Below, one piece after another: positions 34,886 to 43,330 of a DNA stretch of 64,000 bases; within the stretch, counting starts at the first letter, position 1, and the number at the start of each line of letters is the position of its first letter. Below the pieces are notes generated by a model that worked only from the letters and a program-made list of their open reading frames with translations, did no database searches and had not been told where the DNA came from. This DNA is from Brevibacillus brevis (GTDB taxonomy: Bacteria; Bacillota; Bacilli; Brevibacillales; Brevibacillaceae). The stretch covers positions 4,301,001-4,365,000 of the forward strand of contig NZ_CP030117.1 in NCBI RefSeq assembly GCF_001039275.2, read 5' to 3'. A program made the position numbers and the translations under genes.

Positions 34886-35107
34886 TTATGCAAAGTAGCC
34901 TTGATCGTGCAGGTGCTCCATGATTTCGGCAACAGTTTTGTCTTCTTTCAAGAGCTCTACGGTTACTTCCACTTGCTCTGGGGACAAACCGTTCGCTCCG
35001 AGGCTTTCCTTGATCAACACGTCGTTAGGGCGACGGAAGTACGTTTGCAACGTACGCTTCACACGTCCTTCCAGACTTGTTCTCAGCATCAATTCAGTCG
35101 TAGACAT
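34886..35107 (-). CDS. Small hypothetical protein
   Basis: 73 residues from the ATG at 35107, five bases after GAGGTGG; a GTG nine bases up is inside that site. It is a soluble, helical protein with an LEGRVKRTLQTYFRRP segment that resembles three short helices. The family is not recognised and there is no signal peptide. It is a single gene sharing a terminator with the DUF2062 gene. Confidence 0.7.
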   Translation of the reverse strand: MSTTELMLRTSLEGRVKRTLQTYFRRPNDVLIKESLGANGLSPEQVEVTVELLKEDKTVAEIMEHLHDQGYFA

Positions 35108-35171
35108 CTGTTCCACCTCTTTCCTAGAAAGATTTGCGTAACCCCTATTATCTTATAAAACCGTGGAATAA

Positions 35172-35996
35172 TCAACCTTTCTGCGAAATAGCTTCCTTGC
35201 ATAGTTGATCCCGGTTTTGGTCATGGGCTGAACGGAGATGTTCATCGATCGATACACCATCATACATCAGTTGGGAAAACTGCTCTGTAAGTACATCTTC
35301 CCCTACATTATTGGCGATCCCCTCGAAAACAACTGCACGTGCATCCAACAAATACTGGCGATCACGTGCAATTCGATGCAGAATTTCCTCGCGTCCTTTT
35401 GCAGGTACTCCGTGTCCAGGAATGACTTCTTCCACCTCTCCTAGAAGGACCAACCGCTCGATTTTTTCCAGACTCTCCAAATAAGCACTGCTGTCATCGA
35501 TAAACGGGAACTCTAAATTGGATAGCATGTCACCGACAACAAGCAGCTTCTGCTCCCGGAACAAGGTCGCCATCTGATCAGGTGTATGTCCTGGTACAGG
35601 CAGGAAAAAGACCTCCTGCCAATCTTGTGCATCCTCCACAAATTTCGTGAACTTCGGCATTCCTACTTCATACGATCTGACCACGTAATACGAGCCATCA
35701 AACCGCTTTGCCTTGTTCAGCTTACCCTCGATCCGTCCATCGGTGAGGATTTCCTTTTGTGCAATGATTGTGGCATCCGGAAATTTGCCGACCCCGACAA
35801 CATGATCCCAATCTCCGTGAGTCAGGACGAGAATGAGCTCTCTTCCATTCCTCTCCCTTTGCACATAGTCAGCAATCGCCTCTATCTCATGTGGAAAATA
35901 GGCCGGATCAAACAAGTAGAGACGTTGCTCTGTTGATACGACTGCACTGGTCGTTTGCCACAGACAACTTGTAAACAGCTTGTAGGATTGTGGCAT
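35172..35996 (-). CDS. Metallo-beta-lactamase-fold hydrolase
   Basis: A 274-residue MBL enzyme. The zinc motif reads THGDWDHVVG, with Trp between the Asp and His, a known variant. Further ligands are in VPGHTPDQM and VVGDMLSN, and a PGHG block comes near residue 195. It begins two bases after the nadE stop with only a weak ribosome site, so it depends on translation of nadE. It has no signal peptide. The substrate is unknown; glyoxalase II-like thioesters or lactones are possible. Confidence 0.8.
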   Translation of the reverse strand: MPQSYKLFTSCLWQTTSAVVSTEQRLYLFDPAYFPHEIEAIADYVQRERNGRELILVLTHGDWDHVVGVGKFPDATIIAQKEILTDGRIEGKLNKAKRFDGSYYVVRSYEVGMPKFTKFVEDAQDWQEVFFLPVPGHTPDQMATLFREQKLLVVGDMLSNLEFPFIDDSSAYLESLEKIERLVLLGEVEEVIPGHGVPAKGREEILHRIARDRQYLLDARAVVFEGIANNVGEDVLTEQFSQLMYDGVSIDEHLRSAHDQNRDQLCKEAISQKG

Positions 35997-35998
35997 AT

Positions 35999-36751
35999 CT
36001 ATATGCCTGGCATGATGTTGCGCTTATGCTCAGAGATTCGATGCAGGTAATCGATGCGTTCTTTGGCCTCCGGTCGAGTTTCGCCTGTAATCAGCAAACG
36101 ATCCAGGTCCTCATAGGTGAAGCCCATCTCCTGTTCATCCGTCTGCCCTTCCCACAAATCGGCAGAAGGCGGCTTCGTAATGATCTCTCCAGGCACCCCG
36201 AGCTCAGCAGCGAGAATTCGCATCTCATGCTTCGTCAGGCTTGCTACTGGATTAAAGTCGGCAAGACCGTCTCCGCCTTTTGTCATATAGCCAACATGAA
36301 TCTCGCTCCGGTTGCACGTATCCGCTACCAGGTATCCTTTTTGGTTCGCGATGGCGTACAACACTGTCATGCGCAAACGAGCCTTTGTATTTCCTTTTGT
36401 TTTGTCATCAAGCCCAAGTACACTCTCGATAGCAGGAACCAAAGCGTCGTAGGCAGGCCCTACATCAACCGTGTGCAAATTGAATCCAATCGCTTCAGCA
36501 AGTCGCTTGGAATCTGTTTCATGAACGGTTTGCGAGTAAGCAGGCAACCAAACGCCAATGACACGTTCAGAGCCTAATGCACGAACACACAGCGCTGCCG
36601 TAACGGCACTGTCAATCCCACCAGAAATACCGACGACTGCACCGCCGAGACCATTTCCGTCAATTTGCTCACAAATAAAGGCAACACGTTTTTCCACGTC
36701 TTCTTTTACATGAATCTGGTAGTTCGCCAGATGTTCTTGAAACTTGTCCAC
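35999..36751 (-). CDS. nadE: NAD synthetase, ammonia-dependent type
   Basis: A 250-residue enzyme with the PP-loop SGGIDSAVTAALC (about 43-55) and later ADTCNRSEIHVGYMTKGGDG and ITKPPSADLWEGQTDEQEMG, both typical of NadE. It amidates nicotinic acid adenine dinucleotide to NAD+ using ATP; there is no glutaminase domain, so ammonia is the nitrogen source. The start is GTG at 36751 after GGGGGTAGG. It is divergent from map and followed by the MBL hydrolase gene. Confidence 0.92.
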   Translation of the reverse strand: MDKFQEHLANYQIHVKEDVEKRVAFICEQIDGNGLGGAVVGISGGIDSAVTAALCVRALGSERVIGVWLPAYSQTVHETDSKRLAEAIGFNLHTVDVGPAYDALVPAIESVLGLDDKTKGNTKARLRMTVLYAIANQKGYLVADTCNRSEIHVGYMTKGGDGLADFNPVASLTKHEMRILAAELGVPGEIITKPPSADLWEGQTDEQEMGFTYEDLDRLLITGETRPEAKERIDYLHRISEHKRNIMPGI

Positions 36752-36814
36752 GCTACCTACCCCCAGGGTTGATTATTTCTTCCTCATCCTACCATGCCGT
36801 TTTCGGTGTGGCAA

Positions 36815-36844
36815 TTGGCGCAGAACGGGACTACACTATATACT
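36815..36844 (+). promoter_or_regulatory. Promoter for map
   Basis: TTGGCG and TATACT separated by 18 bases, about 40 bases before the map start. Confidence 0.5.
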
Positions 36845-36883
36845 ATAAAGAGTTCTTGACTAACGAGGAGAAGGAGAGAGTCG

Positions 36884-37630
36884 ATGATTATCCTCAAGAC
36901 ACCTGAAGAAATTGAACTCATGCATGCAGCAGGCAAAATTTTGGCTGCTTGTCATCGTGAGATTGCCAAGATGATTCGTCCAGGCATTTCTACCTGGGAG
37001 ATTGATCAATTCGTAGAAGAATTTTTGGCTGAAAATGGCGCGACCCCTGAGCAAAAAGGGTTTCATGGATATCCCTATGCCACATGCGGTTCAGTAAATG
37101 ATGTTATCTGCCATGGCTTCCCAAAAAAAGAGCCTTTGCGTGATGGCGATATCGTCACTATCGACATGGTTGTTCGCAAAAACGGCTGGCTGGCTGACTC
37201 CGCTTGGTCTTATGAAGTGGGAACAGTGTCCCCAGAAGCGAAAAGACTGCTGGAAGTCACTGAAAAATCGCTGTATCTCGGTATTGAGCAAGCTGTCGTA
37301 GGCAATCGGATCGGTGACATTTCCCACGCCATCCAAACGTATGCACAAGCACAAGGCTATTCTGTCGTGCGTGATTTTACCGGACATGGTATTGGTCAGG
37401 AAATGCATGAGGAGCCGTTCGTTCCTCACTTTGGCCCTCCTGGCAGAGGTCAACGCCTCAAAGAAGGCATGGTCATTACCATTGAGCCCATGCTGAACAT
37501 CGGGACGTACCATGCTACGGTCGATGAAGATGGTTGGACAGCACGTACTCGCGATGGGAAGCTGTCCGCTCAATTCGAGCACACCCTCGCTATTACCGCG
37601 AATGGACCTGTAATCTTAACAAAACAATAA
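36884..37630 (+). CDS. map: Methionine aminopeptidase, type I
   Basis: A 248-residue enzyme with the metal ligands of MAP-I: the first Asp in DIVTIDMVVRKNGWLADSAW (two aspartates), His in FTGHGIGQEMHE, Glu in TIEPMLNIG and Glu in SAQFEHTLAIT. It removes the initiator methionine from new proteins. The gene sits apart from the ribosomal cluster, so it is likely a second copy of the enzyme, as Bacillus has (Map and YflG). AACGAGGAGAAGGAG precedes the ATG. It is monocistronic with a terminator. Confidence 0.92.
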   Translation: MIILKTPEEIELMHAAGKILAACHREIAKMIRPGISTWEIDQFVEEFLAENGATPEQKGFHGYPYATCGSVNDVICHGFPKKEPLRDGDIVTIDMVVRKNGWLADSAWSYEVGTVSPEAKRLLEVTEKSLYLGIEQAVVGNRIGDISHAIQTYAQAQGYSVVRDFTGHGIGQEMHEEPFVPHFGPPGRGQRLKEGMVITIEPMLNIGTYHATVDEDGWTARTRDGKLSAQFEHTLAITANGPVILTKQ

Positions 37631-37640
37631 GGATGTACGT

Positions 37641-37668
37641 AAAGCCCTTGCATTGTCAGGGCTTTTTC
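37641..37668 (+). terminator. Terminator after map
   Basis: AAAGCCCT/AGGGCTTT hairpin followed by a T-rich tract, about 10 bases beyond the stop. Confidence 0.85.
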
Positions 37669-37809
37669 TTTTTCTCCCAATGTGCTCGGTCGCACATCCA
37701 AGCGTTGACATCCCTTCTTCTGCTCCGTATGATGCAAGTACGTTTTGTTACTACCCAGTAACAATCTTATCCGACCAGCAACCGCTAAGTACAAGGAGGG
37801 TTTCATCCC

Positions 37810-38835
37810 ATGTCCGATACAATCTCCTCGAAGCAACTACGAGATATCCCATTGTCCGTTCTCGATTTAGCACCTATAACCGAGGGTAGCAACGCCGCTG
37901 AATCGTATAAAAACAGTCTCAATCTAGCGCAGCAGGTGGAAAAATGGGGCTTTACTCGTTATTGGCTTGCCGAACACCACGCAATGCCCAGCGTAGCCAG
38001 CTCTGCCACCTCTGTTCTCATCGGTTACATTGCCGGCGGCACCAGCAAAATCCGTGTTGGCTCAGGCGGCATTATGCTGCCCAATCATGCTCCACTCGTG
38101 ATCGCCGAGCAATTCGGGACACTGGAGTCTCTCTATCCAGGCCGGATCGACTTAGGTTTGGGACGCGCACCCGGAGCGGACCAACGAACAGCACGTGCGC
38201 TACGCCGCGATTTGCGGGTTGGTGGAGAGGATTTCCCGGAGTTATTGGAGGAGCTGCGTGAATATCTTCGTCCACGAACAAGCGAGTCGTCATCAGCCAT
38301 CCGCGCTATTCCTGGCGAAGGTCTGAACATCCCGATCTGGCTGCTCGGTTCCAGCGATTTCTCAGCGCGACTGGCGGGTATGCTCGGATTGCCTTTTGCA
38401 TTTGCTGGACATTTTTCGCCTAACTTTACATTGCCTGCGTTGCAGACGTATCGTCATTGTTTCCGTCCATCGGAAGTGCTGGATCAGCCATATGCCATGG
38501 TTGGCGTCAACGTGATGGCAGCCGATACAGATGAGCTCGCAAATCGACTGGCCACCTCCCATTACCAGGCATTCTTAAATCTCGTCCGCGGCGATCTCAA
38601 GCCAATCCAACCACCTGTGGACAATATGGATGAGCTATGGAGCGAATTCGAAAAACTGTCTGTCCAAGCACAGCTGCGTTCTTCCATCATCGGCAGCCCT
38701 GCTACCGTGAAAAGCAAACTGCAAGAGTTGCTCGATGCTACAGGCGCAGATGAGCTCATGATTACGACGCAAATGTACCACCATGCTGATCGTGTTCGCT
38801 CTTTTGAAATTGTCGCTGACGTCTGGAAATCCTAA
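37810..38835 (+). CDS. LLM-class flavin-dependent oxidoreductase
   Basis: A 341-residue luciferase-like monooxygenase. The group 1 blocks are clear: [54 protein letters not shown] and [10 protein letters not shown], all part of the flavin-binding TIM barrel. A C-terminal substrate region follows near residue 200. The family oxidises small organic compounds with FMNH2; the substrate is unknown. AAGGAGGG precedes the ATG. It is followed 14 bases later by a TetR regulator, probably its own repressor. Confidence 0.87.
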   Translation: MSDTISSKQLRDIPLSVLDLAPITEGSNAAESYKNSLNLAQQVEKWGFTRYWLAEHHAMPSVASSATSVLIGYIAGGTSKIRVGSGGIMLPNHAPLVIAEQFGTLESLYPGRIDLGLGRAPGADQRTARALRRDLRVGGEDFPELLEELREYLRPRTSESSSAIRAIPGEGLNIPIWLLGSSDFSARLAGMLGLPFAFAGHFSPNFTLPALQTYRHCFRPSEVLDQPYAMVGVNVMAADTDELANRLATSHYQAFLNLVRGDLKPIQPPVDNMDELWSEFEKLSVQAQLRSSIIGSPATVKSKLQELLDATGADELMITTQMYHHADRVRSFEIVADVWKS

Positions 38836-38849
38836 ATGGGGGATGGTAT

Positions 38850-39446
38850 ATGACGGAAGCAAAACGTCCTCGCGTGCCTCGTGAAAAAGCACAAGAGATC
38901 ATCTTGAACGCTGCAGAAGAATTGTTTTATCAAGAAGGAATCCATGCCGTCAGTGTAGATGCCATCGTCGAGCGTGCCGGAATGAATAAAATGAGCGTCT
39001 ATCGGCAGTTTTCCTCGAAAACGGATCTGATTCTCGCCTACATGACCCGAAAGCAAAACGTATTTTGGCAAGAGTGGGAAGAGAGCATCGCCAAGCATCC
39101 CAATCGGCCACGAGAGCAAATCATTCAGTTTTTTGCTGATCTGGCTGAGCGAGCGACCAACGAGGAATTTCGCGGCTGTTGCTTTATCAATGTAGCTGTC
39201 GAGTTTCCTGATCCGGTTCATCCTGTTCGCGAGTTGGTTTGCTCTCATCAGAAACGCATCCGCGACGCTTTTTTGGACCGCACGACTGCCCTTGGCGCTG
39301 CAAATCCATGCGAGCTGGCCTATACGCTTATCTTGTTGATGGAAGGTGCTTACGCGGACAGCCAGACATACGGAACCGATAGTGCAGCGATCCGCATGGT
39401 TCCTGCCATCGTAGAAAAGGTTTTGGATCAAGCGCTTCACAATTAA
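38850..39446 (+). CDS. TetR/AcrR family regulator
   Basis: A 198-residue regulator. The N-terminal HTH (about 15-62) contains ILNAAEELFYQEGIHAVSVDAIVERAGMNKMSVYRQFSSK. The C-terminal ligand-binding part is helical and has the CCFINVAVEFPDPVHP segment seen in a TetR subgroup often next to oxidoreductases. It is in an operon with the LLM oxidoreductase and probably represses it in response to a small molecule (inference). No clear operator palindrome is visible in the 37669-37809 upstream region. Confidence 0.85.
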   Translation: MTEAKRPRVPREKAQEIILNAAEELFYQEGIHAVSVDAIVERAGMNKMSVYRQFSSKTDLILAYMTRKQNVFWQEWEESIAKHPNRPREQIIQFFADLAERATNEEFRGCCFINVAVEFPDPVHPVRELVCSHQKRIRDAFLDRTTALGAANPCELAYTLILLMEGAYADSQTYGTDSAAIRMVPAIVEKVLDQALHN

Positions 39447-39448
39447 AA

Positions 39449-39493
39449 AAGTGGCTCCCTGCCTTCTTCGGGCAGTTGCCACTTCCTCTTTTT
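39449..39493. terminator. Terminator after the TetR gene
   Basis: AAGTGGC/GCCACTT hairpin with an inner CTGCC/GGCAG pairing. T-runs lie at both ends, so it serves the convergent gene at 39512 as well. Confidence 0.75.
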
Positions 39494-39511
39494 GTCGCGC
39501 ATAGAGCTGTT

Positions 39512-39691
39512 TTAGCGCTGAGCACTGGTTGCATACTTGTCTTGTTTCGTCGTCATCGCTTCTAATTCTTTGACGTCTTGTTCCAAGTCATGGATGTCTT
39601 CTTCAATCAGTTTTTTCAGATGTTGCTTTTCCCGCAGGATTTTGCGGGTTTGCTCCAAACGCTGATTCAAATCGAACACGCCGAGATACAC
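39512..39691 (-). CDS. Small coiled-coil hypothetical protein
   Basis: Starts at GTG 39691, seven bases after GGGAGGG. The longer frame to 39778 is unlikely. It has 59 residues: a LNQRLEQTRKILREKQHLKK-type coiled coil, then an acidic helix, then a short polar tail. The family is not recognised. It is a single gene bounded by a shared terminator. Confidence 0.62.
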   Translation of the reverse strand: MYLGVFDLNQRLEQTRKILREKQHLKKLIEEDIHDLEQDVKELEAMTTKQDKYATSAQR

Positions 39692-39794
39692 TGCTTTTCC
39701 CTCCCTATGTAGGTTTTCCACCTTACATGTTATGCAGCGATCTCCAGAAGTTGCTGACCAATTTTTTTGTGGGATCAAAATAGGTAAAAGTGAA

Positions 39795-39835
39795 AAGAGA
39801 CTTCCCGTGAGCGTAAAGCCCTGGAAGTCTCTTCT
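39795..39835 (-). terminator. Terminator after the PspC gene
   Basis: AAGAGACTTCC/GGAAGTCTCTT hairpin near the stop at 39841. Confidence 0.72.
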
Positions 39836-39840
39836 TTACT

Positions 39841-40188
39841 TTACAGTCCCTTGTATTTGCCCAATTCTTCACGCAGGCGATACACTTCCTGTACCAAAGC
39901 ACGCTTCTCCAGACGGTCAATCTCCTGATCCAAATCGTTCATACGTGCATGTCCACTATATGGTACATCATGCATCGGGAAACCGTCTGAAGCGTATGAC
40001 CATTGCGGTTCCTTTGGCATGATCATCGCCATTAGCAAGTAAAGCAAAATCGGTACTCCTGTAAAAACAGTGAGAACGACAACTCCTACACGCACCAGCG
40101 TAGAGTCAATGCGCAAAAATTGCGCAATCCCACCACAAACTCCAAATAACCGTTTATCATGAGAACGGTATAGTCGTCTTTCCATCAT
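39841..40188 (-). CDS. PspC domain-containing membrane protein
   Basis: A 115-residue protein. The PspC domain fills residues 1-62: LYRSHDKRLFGVCGGIAQFLRID, then one or two membrane segments ending in MAMIMPKEP. A charged C-terminal helix with coiled-coil character (about 80-115) follows. PspC-like proteins take part in envelope stress sensing, but this small stand-alone form lacks a known partner here. GAGGGTGG precedes the ATG. Confidence 0.84.
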   Translation of the reverse strand: MMERRLYRSHDKRLFGVCGGIAQFLRIDSTLVRVGVVVLTVFTGVPILLYLLMAMIMPKEPQWSYASDGFPMHDVPYSGHARMNDLDQEIDRLEKRALVQEVYRLREELGKYKGL

Positions 40189-40304
40189 TGCATTCCACCC
40201 TCTCTACAGTATCCGCTTGCCTTGTATCTACAGGATACCCGATAGGCGAATCCGGTAAAATGGTCCGTAGAGGGATTTGTCCTCCGTCGCTGGACGGAGA
40301 TCAA

Positions 40305-40925
40305 TCACTTGGCAGGCGGCTCATAAACGGGGCGGGGACGATCAAACTGTTCGCCCAGAGTCGCATACGTATGGCCTGCTAATCTGCTAACGGGTGCAAA
40401 CGCTGTAGCATCAATCCGTCCTGCATGATACAGCTCATCTGCTACATGTACATGCACCACTTCCCCGATAATCAAATCCGATGTGGTCGGACTACCTAAT
40501 TCCACAATCTGATGCAGCTTGCACTCAAAATGGATGCGGGATGCACGTAGTCTCGGCACCTTGACGAGAACAGATGGGGCAACTTCCAGCCCCACTGCCT
40601 CTACTTCACTGATCTCTGGCGGATAATCAGCAGAAGTCTGATTGACTGCATCCACATTGTGTACGTCCACCATATTCACCACGAATTCTCCCGTTTGCAT
40701 GATGTTTCGTGCCGTATCCTTTGGGACACTCCCCGGCTTGCGCATGACGGCAACTGAAACCATCATCGGTTCAATGCTGGCGACATTAAAATAGCTGAAA
40801 GGAGCGGCATTGACGATCGCCCCCTCCCCTAAGGAGGTGACCCAAGCGATCGGCCGCGGGACGATGCAACCGATCAAGAGCTTGTATTTTTCCTGCCGTT
40901 CAATCTCGTGAATAGCGATTTCCAT
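40305..40925 (-). CDS. Flavin reductase-like (FMN-binding split-barrel) protein
   Basis: 206 residues from the ATG at 40925; the frame extends up to 41072 through the end of hmgA but that part is not coding. It has a split beta-barrel with the family blocks LLIGCIVPRPIAWVTSL, VNAAPFSYFNVASIEPMMVSVAV and GEFVVNMV, as in flavin reductase-like/FMN-binding proteins of COG1853. It lies 19 bases downstream of hmgA in the tyrosine-degradation operon. A flavin-linked role in aromatic catabolism is possible but not shown. Confidence 0.8.
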   Translation of the reverse strand: MEIAIHEIERQEKYKLLIGCIVPRPIAWVTSLGEGAIVNAAPFSYFNVASIEPMMVSVAVMRKPGSVPKDTARNIMQTGEFVVNMVDVHNVDAVNQTSADYPPEISEVEAVGLEVAPSVLVKVPRLRASRIHFECKLHQIVELGSPTTSDLIIGEVVHVHVADELYHAGRIDATAFAPVSRLAGHTYATLGEQFDRPRPVYEPPAK

Positions 40926-40944
40926 TGCGTTTTTGCACCTCTTC

Positions 40945-42105
40945 CTATTCCTGCGGTGGCAACCAGCTTGACATGTATGCCTCATCCTCGATTTCCAACG
41001 CTTGCTTTGTAACGTGAAGCGGGTGGAATGTGTCCAGCATAACAGCAAGCTCCTGCGTTTCTTTTTTCCCAATGCTCGCCTCTACCTTGCCTGGATGCGG
41101 CCCGTGAGGAATCCCCATTGGATGCAGAGTGATCGAACCCTCGTAAATACCTTTTCTGCTCATAAAATTGCCATCAACGTAGTATAACACCTCGTCACTT
41201 TCTACATTACTGTGGTAGTAAGGCGCAGGGATTGCTTGCGGATGATAGTCATACATCCGCGGAACGAACGAGCAGATGACAAAGTTTTGACCGGCAAAGG
41301 TTTGATGGACAGGTGGTGGTTGATGAATGCGTCCAGTAATCGGTTCAAAATCATGAACACACAGTGCATACGGATACAAATAACCGTCCCAGCCCACAAC
41401 ATCGAACGGATGGAAGTCAAAGAAGTAGCTGTAGACCACAGATTGGCGTTTGACGCGCACTTCGAAGTCTCCGCTTTCCACATGTGTCACCAATTTTTCC
41501 GGCAAACGAATATCACGTTCACAAAACGGCGAATGTTCCAACAATTGACCATGCTCGTTGCGATAACGCTTCGGTGGCACGATCTCATTCTGTGACTCGA
41601 TGACGAGGAAACGACTCTGCACAGAAGGTACTATCCGATAGGTCGTGCCGATCGGAATAACGAGGTAGTCGCCCGGCTTGTAAGTGAGTGTACCGAAAAT
41701 CGTTTGCAGCTCTCCCTCACCTTGATGGACAAAGACAACTTCATCCCCATCCGCATTGCGATAAAAGTAATCCATCGGCTCTGTCGGTGCGCATACTGCC
41801 ATGACGACATCGTTATTCCCCAGCATGTAGCGACGTCCGAAAATCGGGTCCCCACCCGGCTGAACATCAAACGTTTTAAAATGCTGATGCTTTAAATCAA
41901 CCTGCTCCACATATTCCAAGCGGACGTCTGCGTATTTGCGCGTCTCCCTCACTTGGGTTGGTGGATTGTGGTGATACAGAATGGATTGAATTCCGGAAAA
42001 CCCTTTGGTTCCCATCACTTGCTCGCGGTACAGTCCCCCATCCGGCTTGTAAAATGTTGTATGCCGCTTTTGTGGAACTTCCCCCATTCGTTGATAAAAA
42101 GCCAT
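40945..42105 (-). CDS. hmgA: Homogentisate 1,2-dioxygenase
   Basis: A 386-residue cupin-fold enzyme from the ATG at 42105, after AGGAGGAAGG. It carries the family segments VRETRKYADVRLEYVEQV, PPPVHQTFAGQNFVICSFVPR and the iron-site region YYHSNVESDEVLYYVDG plus GIPHGPHPG, which hold His and Glu ligands. It opens the ring of homogentisate to maleylacetoacetate in tyrosine and phenylalanine degradation. It is shorter than the human enzyme (445), as is usual for Bacillus-type members. It lies between the FAH-family gene (25 bases upstream) and the flavin reductase-like gene. HPD and the isomerase are not in the window. Confidence 0.87.
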   Translation of the reverse strand: MAFYQRMGEVPQKRHTTFYKPDGGLYREQVMGTKGFSGIQSILYHHNPPTQVRETRKYADVRLEYVEQVDLKHQHFKTFDVQPGGDPIFGRRYMLGNNDVVMAVCAPTEPMDYFYRNADGDEVVFVHQGEGELQTIFGTLTYKPGDYLVIPIGTTYRIVPSVQSRFLVIESQNEIVPPKRYRNEHGQLLEHSPFCERDIRLPEKLVTHVESGDFEVRVKRQSVVYSYFFDFHPFDVVGWDGYLYPYALCVHDFEPITGRIHQPPPVHQTFAGQNFVICSFVPRMYDYHPQAIPAPYYHSNVESDEVLYYVDGNFMSRKGIYEGSITLHPMGIPHGPHPGKVEASIGKKETQELAVMLDTFHPLHVTKQALEIEDEAYMSSWLPPQE

Positions 42106-42130
42106 ACGTTCCTTCCTCCTTTTTTCATCC

Positions 42131-43048
42131 TTATTCACAAATCGTATTGCGAAGCACACCGAGGCGTTCCACCTCTAGCTCCACTACATCACCTGGCGCA
42201 AGCCAAGCATACTGCTCTGTCCCGAGCTCCAAAATGCAGCCAGTCCCTACCGTTCCCGATCCGATAACATCTCCGGGATACAAGGAGCAATCCTCTGAGG
42301 CGCGGGCAATCATTTCAGCGAATGTATAGTGAATGTCTTTGAAGTTTCCTTTTGAATACTCCCTACCATTGATTCGTGCCACCATCTCCAGATCGTAGCG
42401 GCTGCCCTTTTCGCCTGTGATGCGTACATCCGCCAGCTCCTCCGGTGTAACCAGCCACGGTCCCATGGACGTTGCGAAATCTTTGCCTTTGGCTGGCCCT
42501 AAGCCGACCTTGACCTCTTCCCGTTGTATATCCCGAGCGCTCCAGTCGTTTAAGATACAATATCCTGCGATGTGCTCTTCCGCTCGTTCTACTGGAATGT
42601 TTACTCCTGCTTTTCCTATCACGCAGGCAATCTCCAGCTCATAGTCCAGCCACTCGGTTGCTTTGGGTCTGCGAATATTCGCTTGTGTCCCTGTAAAAGC
42701 TGCTGCATTCGAAAAATAAAAGACGGGGAAGTGATACCATTCGGGCACCATCGAAAGTCCGCGTTTCGCTCGTGCTGTCTTCACATGGGCCTCGAAGGCA
42801 TAAAAGTCACGAAAGCTGACGGGACGTGGGAGTGGCGAACCTAGCTCGACTTGCTCTAAATCCCAACCATCCTGTGCCTCGTATGCTTTTTGGAGAACGG
42901 GTAACCAGTTCGCCCACTCCTCGAGTAAACCAAGCACTGTACTCGGCGCCTCCGGGCAAGCATGTGCAATATCTTTGACTTTTCCTTCGTGCAAGAGCCC
43001 CGCTCGCCAAGCATCCCTTTCCCTTTCTCGATAGGAAACCAGCTTCAT
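42131..43048 (-). CDS. Fumarylacetoacetate hydrolase family protein
   Basis: A 305-residue FAH-fold enzyme. The N-terminal part precedes the C-terminal FAH domain (about 75-300) with the metal residues in WLDYELEIACVIGK and in LNDWSARDIQ, then KGKDFATSMGPWLVT. The pairing with hmgA makes it the likely fumarylacetoacetase, splitting fumarylacetoacetate to fumarate and acetoacetate. It is the first gene of the operon; a GAGAAGGAGAGGG site precedes the ATG. The upstream region has a promoter and candidate RNA structure. Confidence 0.84.
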   Translation of the reverse strand: MKLVSYRERERDAWRAGLLHEGKVKDIAHACPEAPSTVLGLLEEWANWLPVLQKAYEAQDGWDLEQVELGSPLPRPVSFRDFYAFEAHVKTARAKRGLSMVPEWYHFPVFYFSNAAAFTGTQANIRRPKATEWLDYELEIACVIGKAGVNIPVERAEEHIAGYCILNDWSARDIQREEVKVGLGPAKGKDFATSMGPWLVTPEELADVRITGEKGSRYDLEMVARINGREYSKGNFKDIHYTFAEMIARASEDCSLYPGDVIGSGTVGTGCILELGTEQYAWLAPGDVVELEVERLGVLRNTICE

Positions 43049-43117
43049 GAAACCCTCTCCTTCTCTTGGGCAATAAGAAAACCCAGCTCACCCCCAAGGC
43101 AATTCCGGTGCATGACA

Positions 43118-43146
43118 AAAATAAAAAGGGAAGCCCTTTTTGTCAA
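43118..43146 (-). promoter_or_regulatory. Consensus sigma-A promoter of the homogentisate operon
   Basis: TTGACA (43141-43146) and TATTTT (43118-43123) on the minus strand, spaced by 17 bases, about 70 bases before the FAH-family start. The spacer is an AAAAAGGG/CCCTTTTT inverted repeat and the outer flanks (GACAAAAA...TTTTTGTC) extend the symmetry, so a regulator could bind across the promoter. Confidence 0.6.
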
Positions 43147-43195
43147 AACGATCCGAAACAGGCATCAGGCGCAAGCTGGGTCTCGTCTGCTACTG

Positions 43196-43225
43196 AAAAA
43201 AATCTTTGCGGGATTTTCCCCCGCA
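43196..43225 (-). terminator. Terminator or attenuator in the homogentisate leader
   Basis: TGCGGG/CCCGCA hairpin (43207-43225) followed by a T7 run on the minus strand. It may simply end the RluD-type gene, or act as an attenuator of a longer transcript reading into the homogentisate operon. Confidence 0.65.
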
Positions 43226-43284
43226 GACAGCCAGCTATTCTCTGTTGTGTTTCCAATGTTTGTAACGAATTTCTTCTATCATAT

Positions 43285-43298
43285 CGAAAACGCTTACA
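43285..43298 (-). promoter_or_regulatory. cre-like (CcpA) site
   Basis: TGTAAGCGTTTTCG on the minus strand matches the cre consensus TGWAANCGNTNWCA at 13 of 14 positions. It overlaps a possible promoter (TGGAAA, 17 bases, TATGAT) that reads into the leader. Carbon-source control of tyrosine degradation is inferred. Confidence 0.5.
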
Positions 43299-43330
43299 GC
43301 TTTCCAGAGGGAAATGACGAAATTTTTCGC

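Larger units (their letters stand above)
43078..43235 (-). promoter_or_regulatory. Candidate structured leader of the homogentisate operon
   Basis: On the minus strand three segments can pair in alternatives. Segment A (43223-43235, GCTGGCTGTCTGC) can pair with B (43175-43190, GCAGACGAGACCCAGC). B can instead pair with C (43081-43088, AGCTGGGT), which lies about 20-30 bases before the ribosome site of the FAH-family gene. The A-B pairing encloses a terminator hairpin. The layout resembles an attenuator, but no known riboswitch class fits. The pairing was done by eye. Confidence 0.4.

Noticed and set aside
40926..41072. Longer N-terminus for the flavin reductase-like protein
   Set aside because: The extra 49 residues are read through the end of hmgA in another frame and are Arg/Cys rich; the ATG at 40925 fits the family.
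43049..43330. T-box leader upstream of the homogentisate operon
   Set aside because: The T-box sequence (AGGGTGGNACCGCG-like) is absent, so a tRNA-sensing element is not supported.
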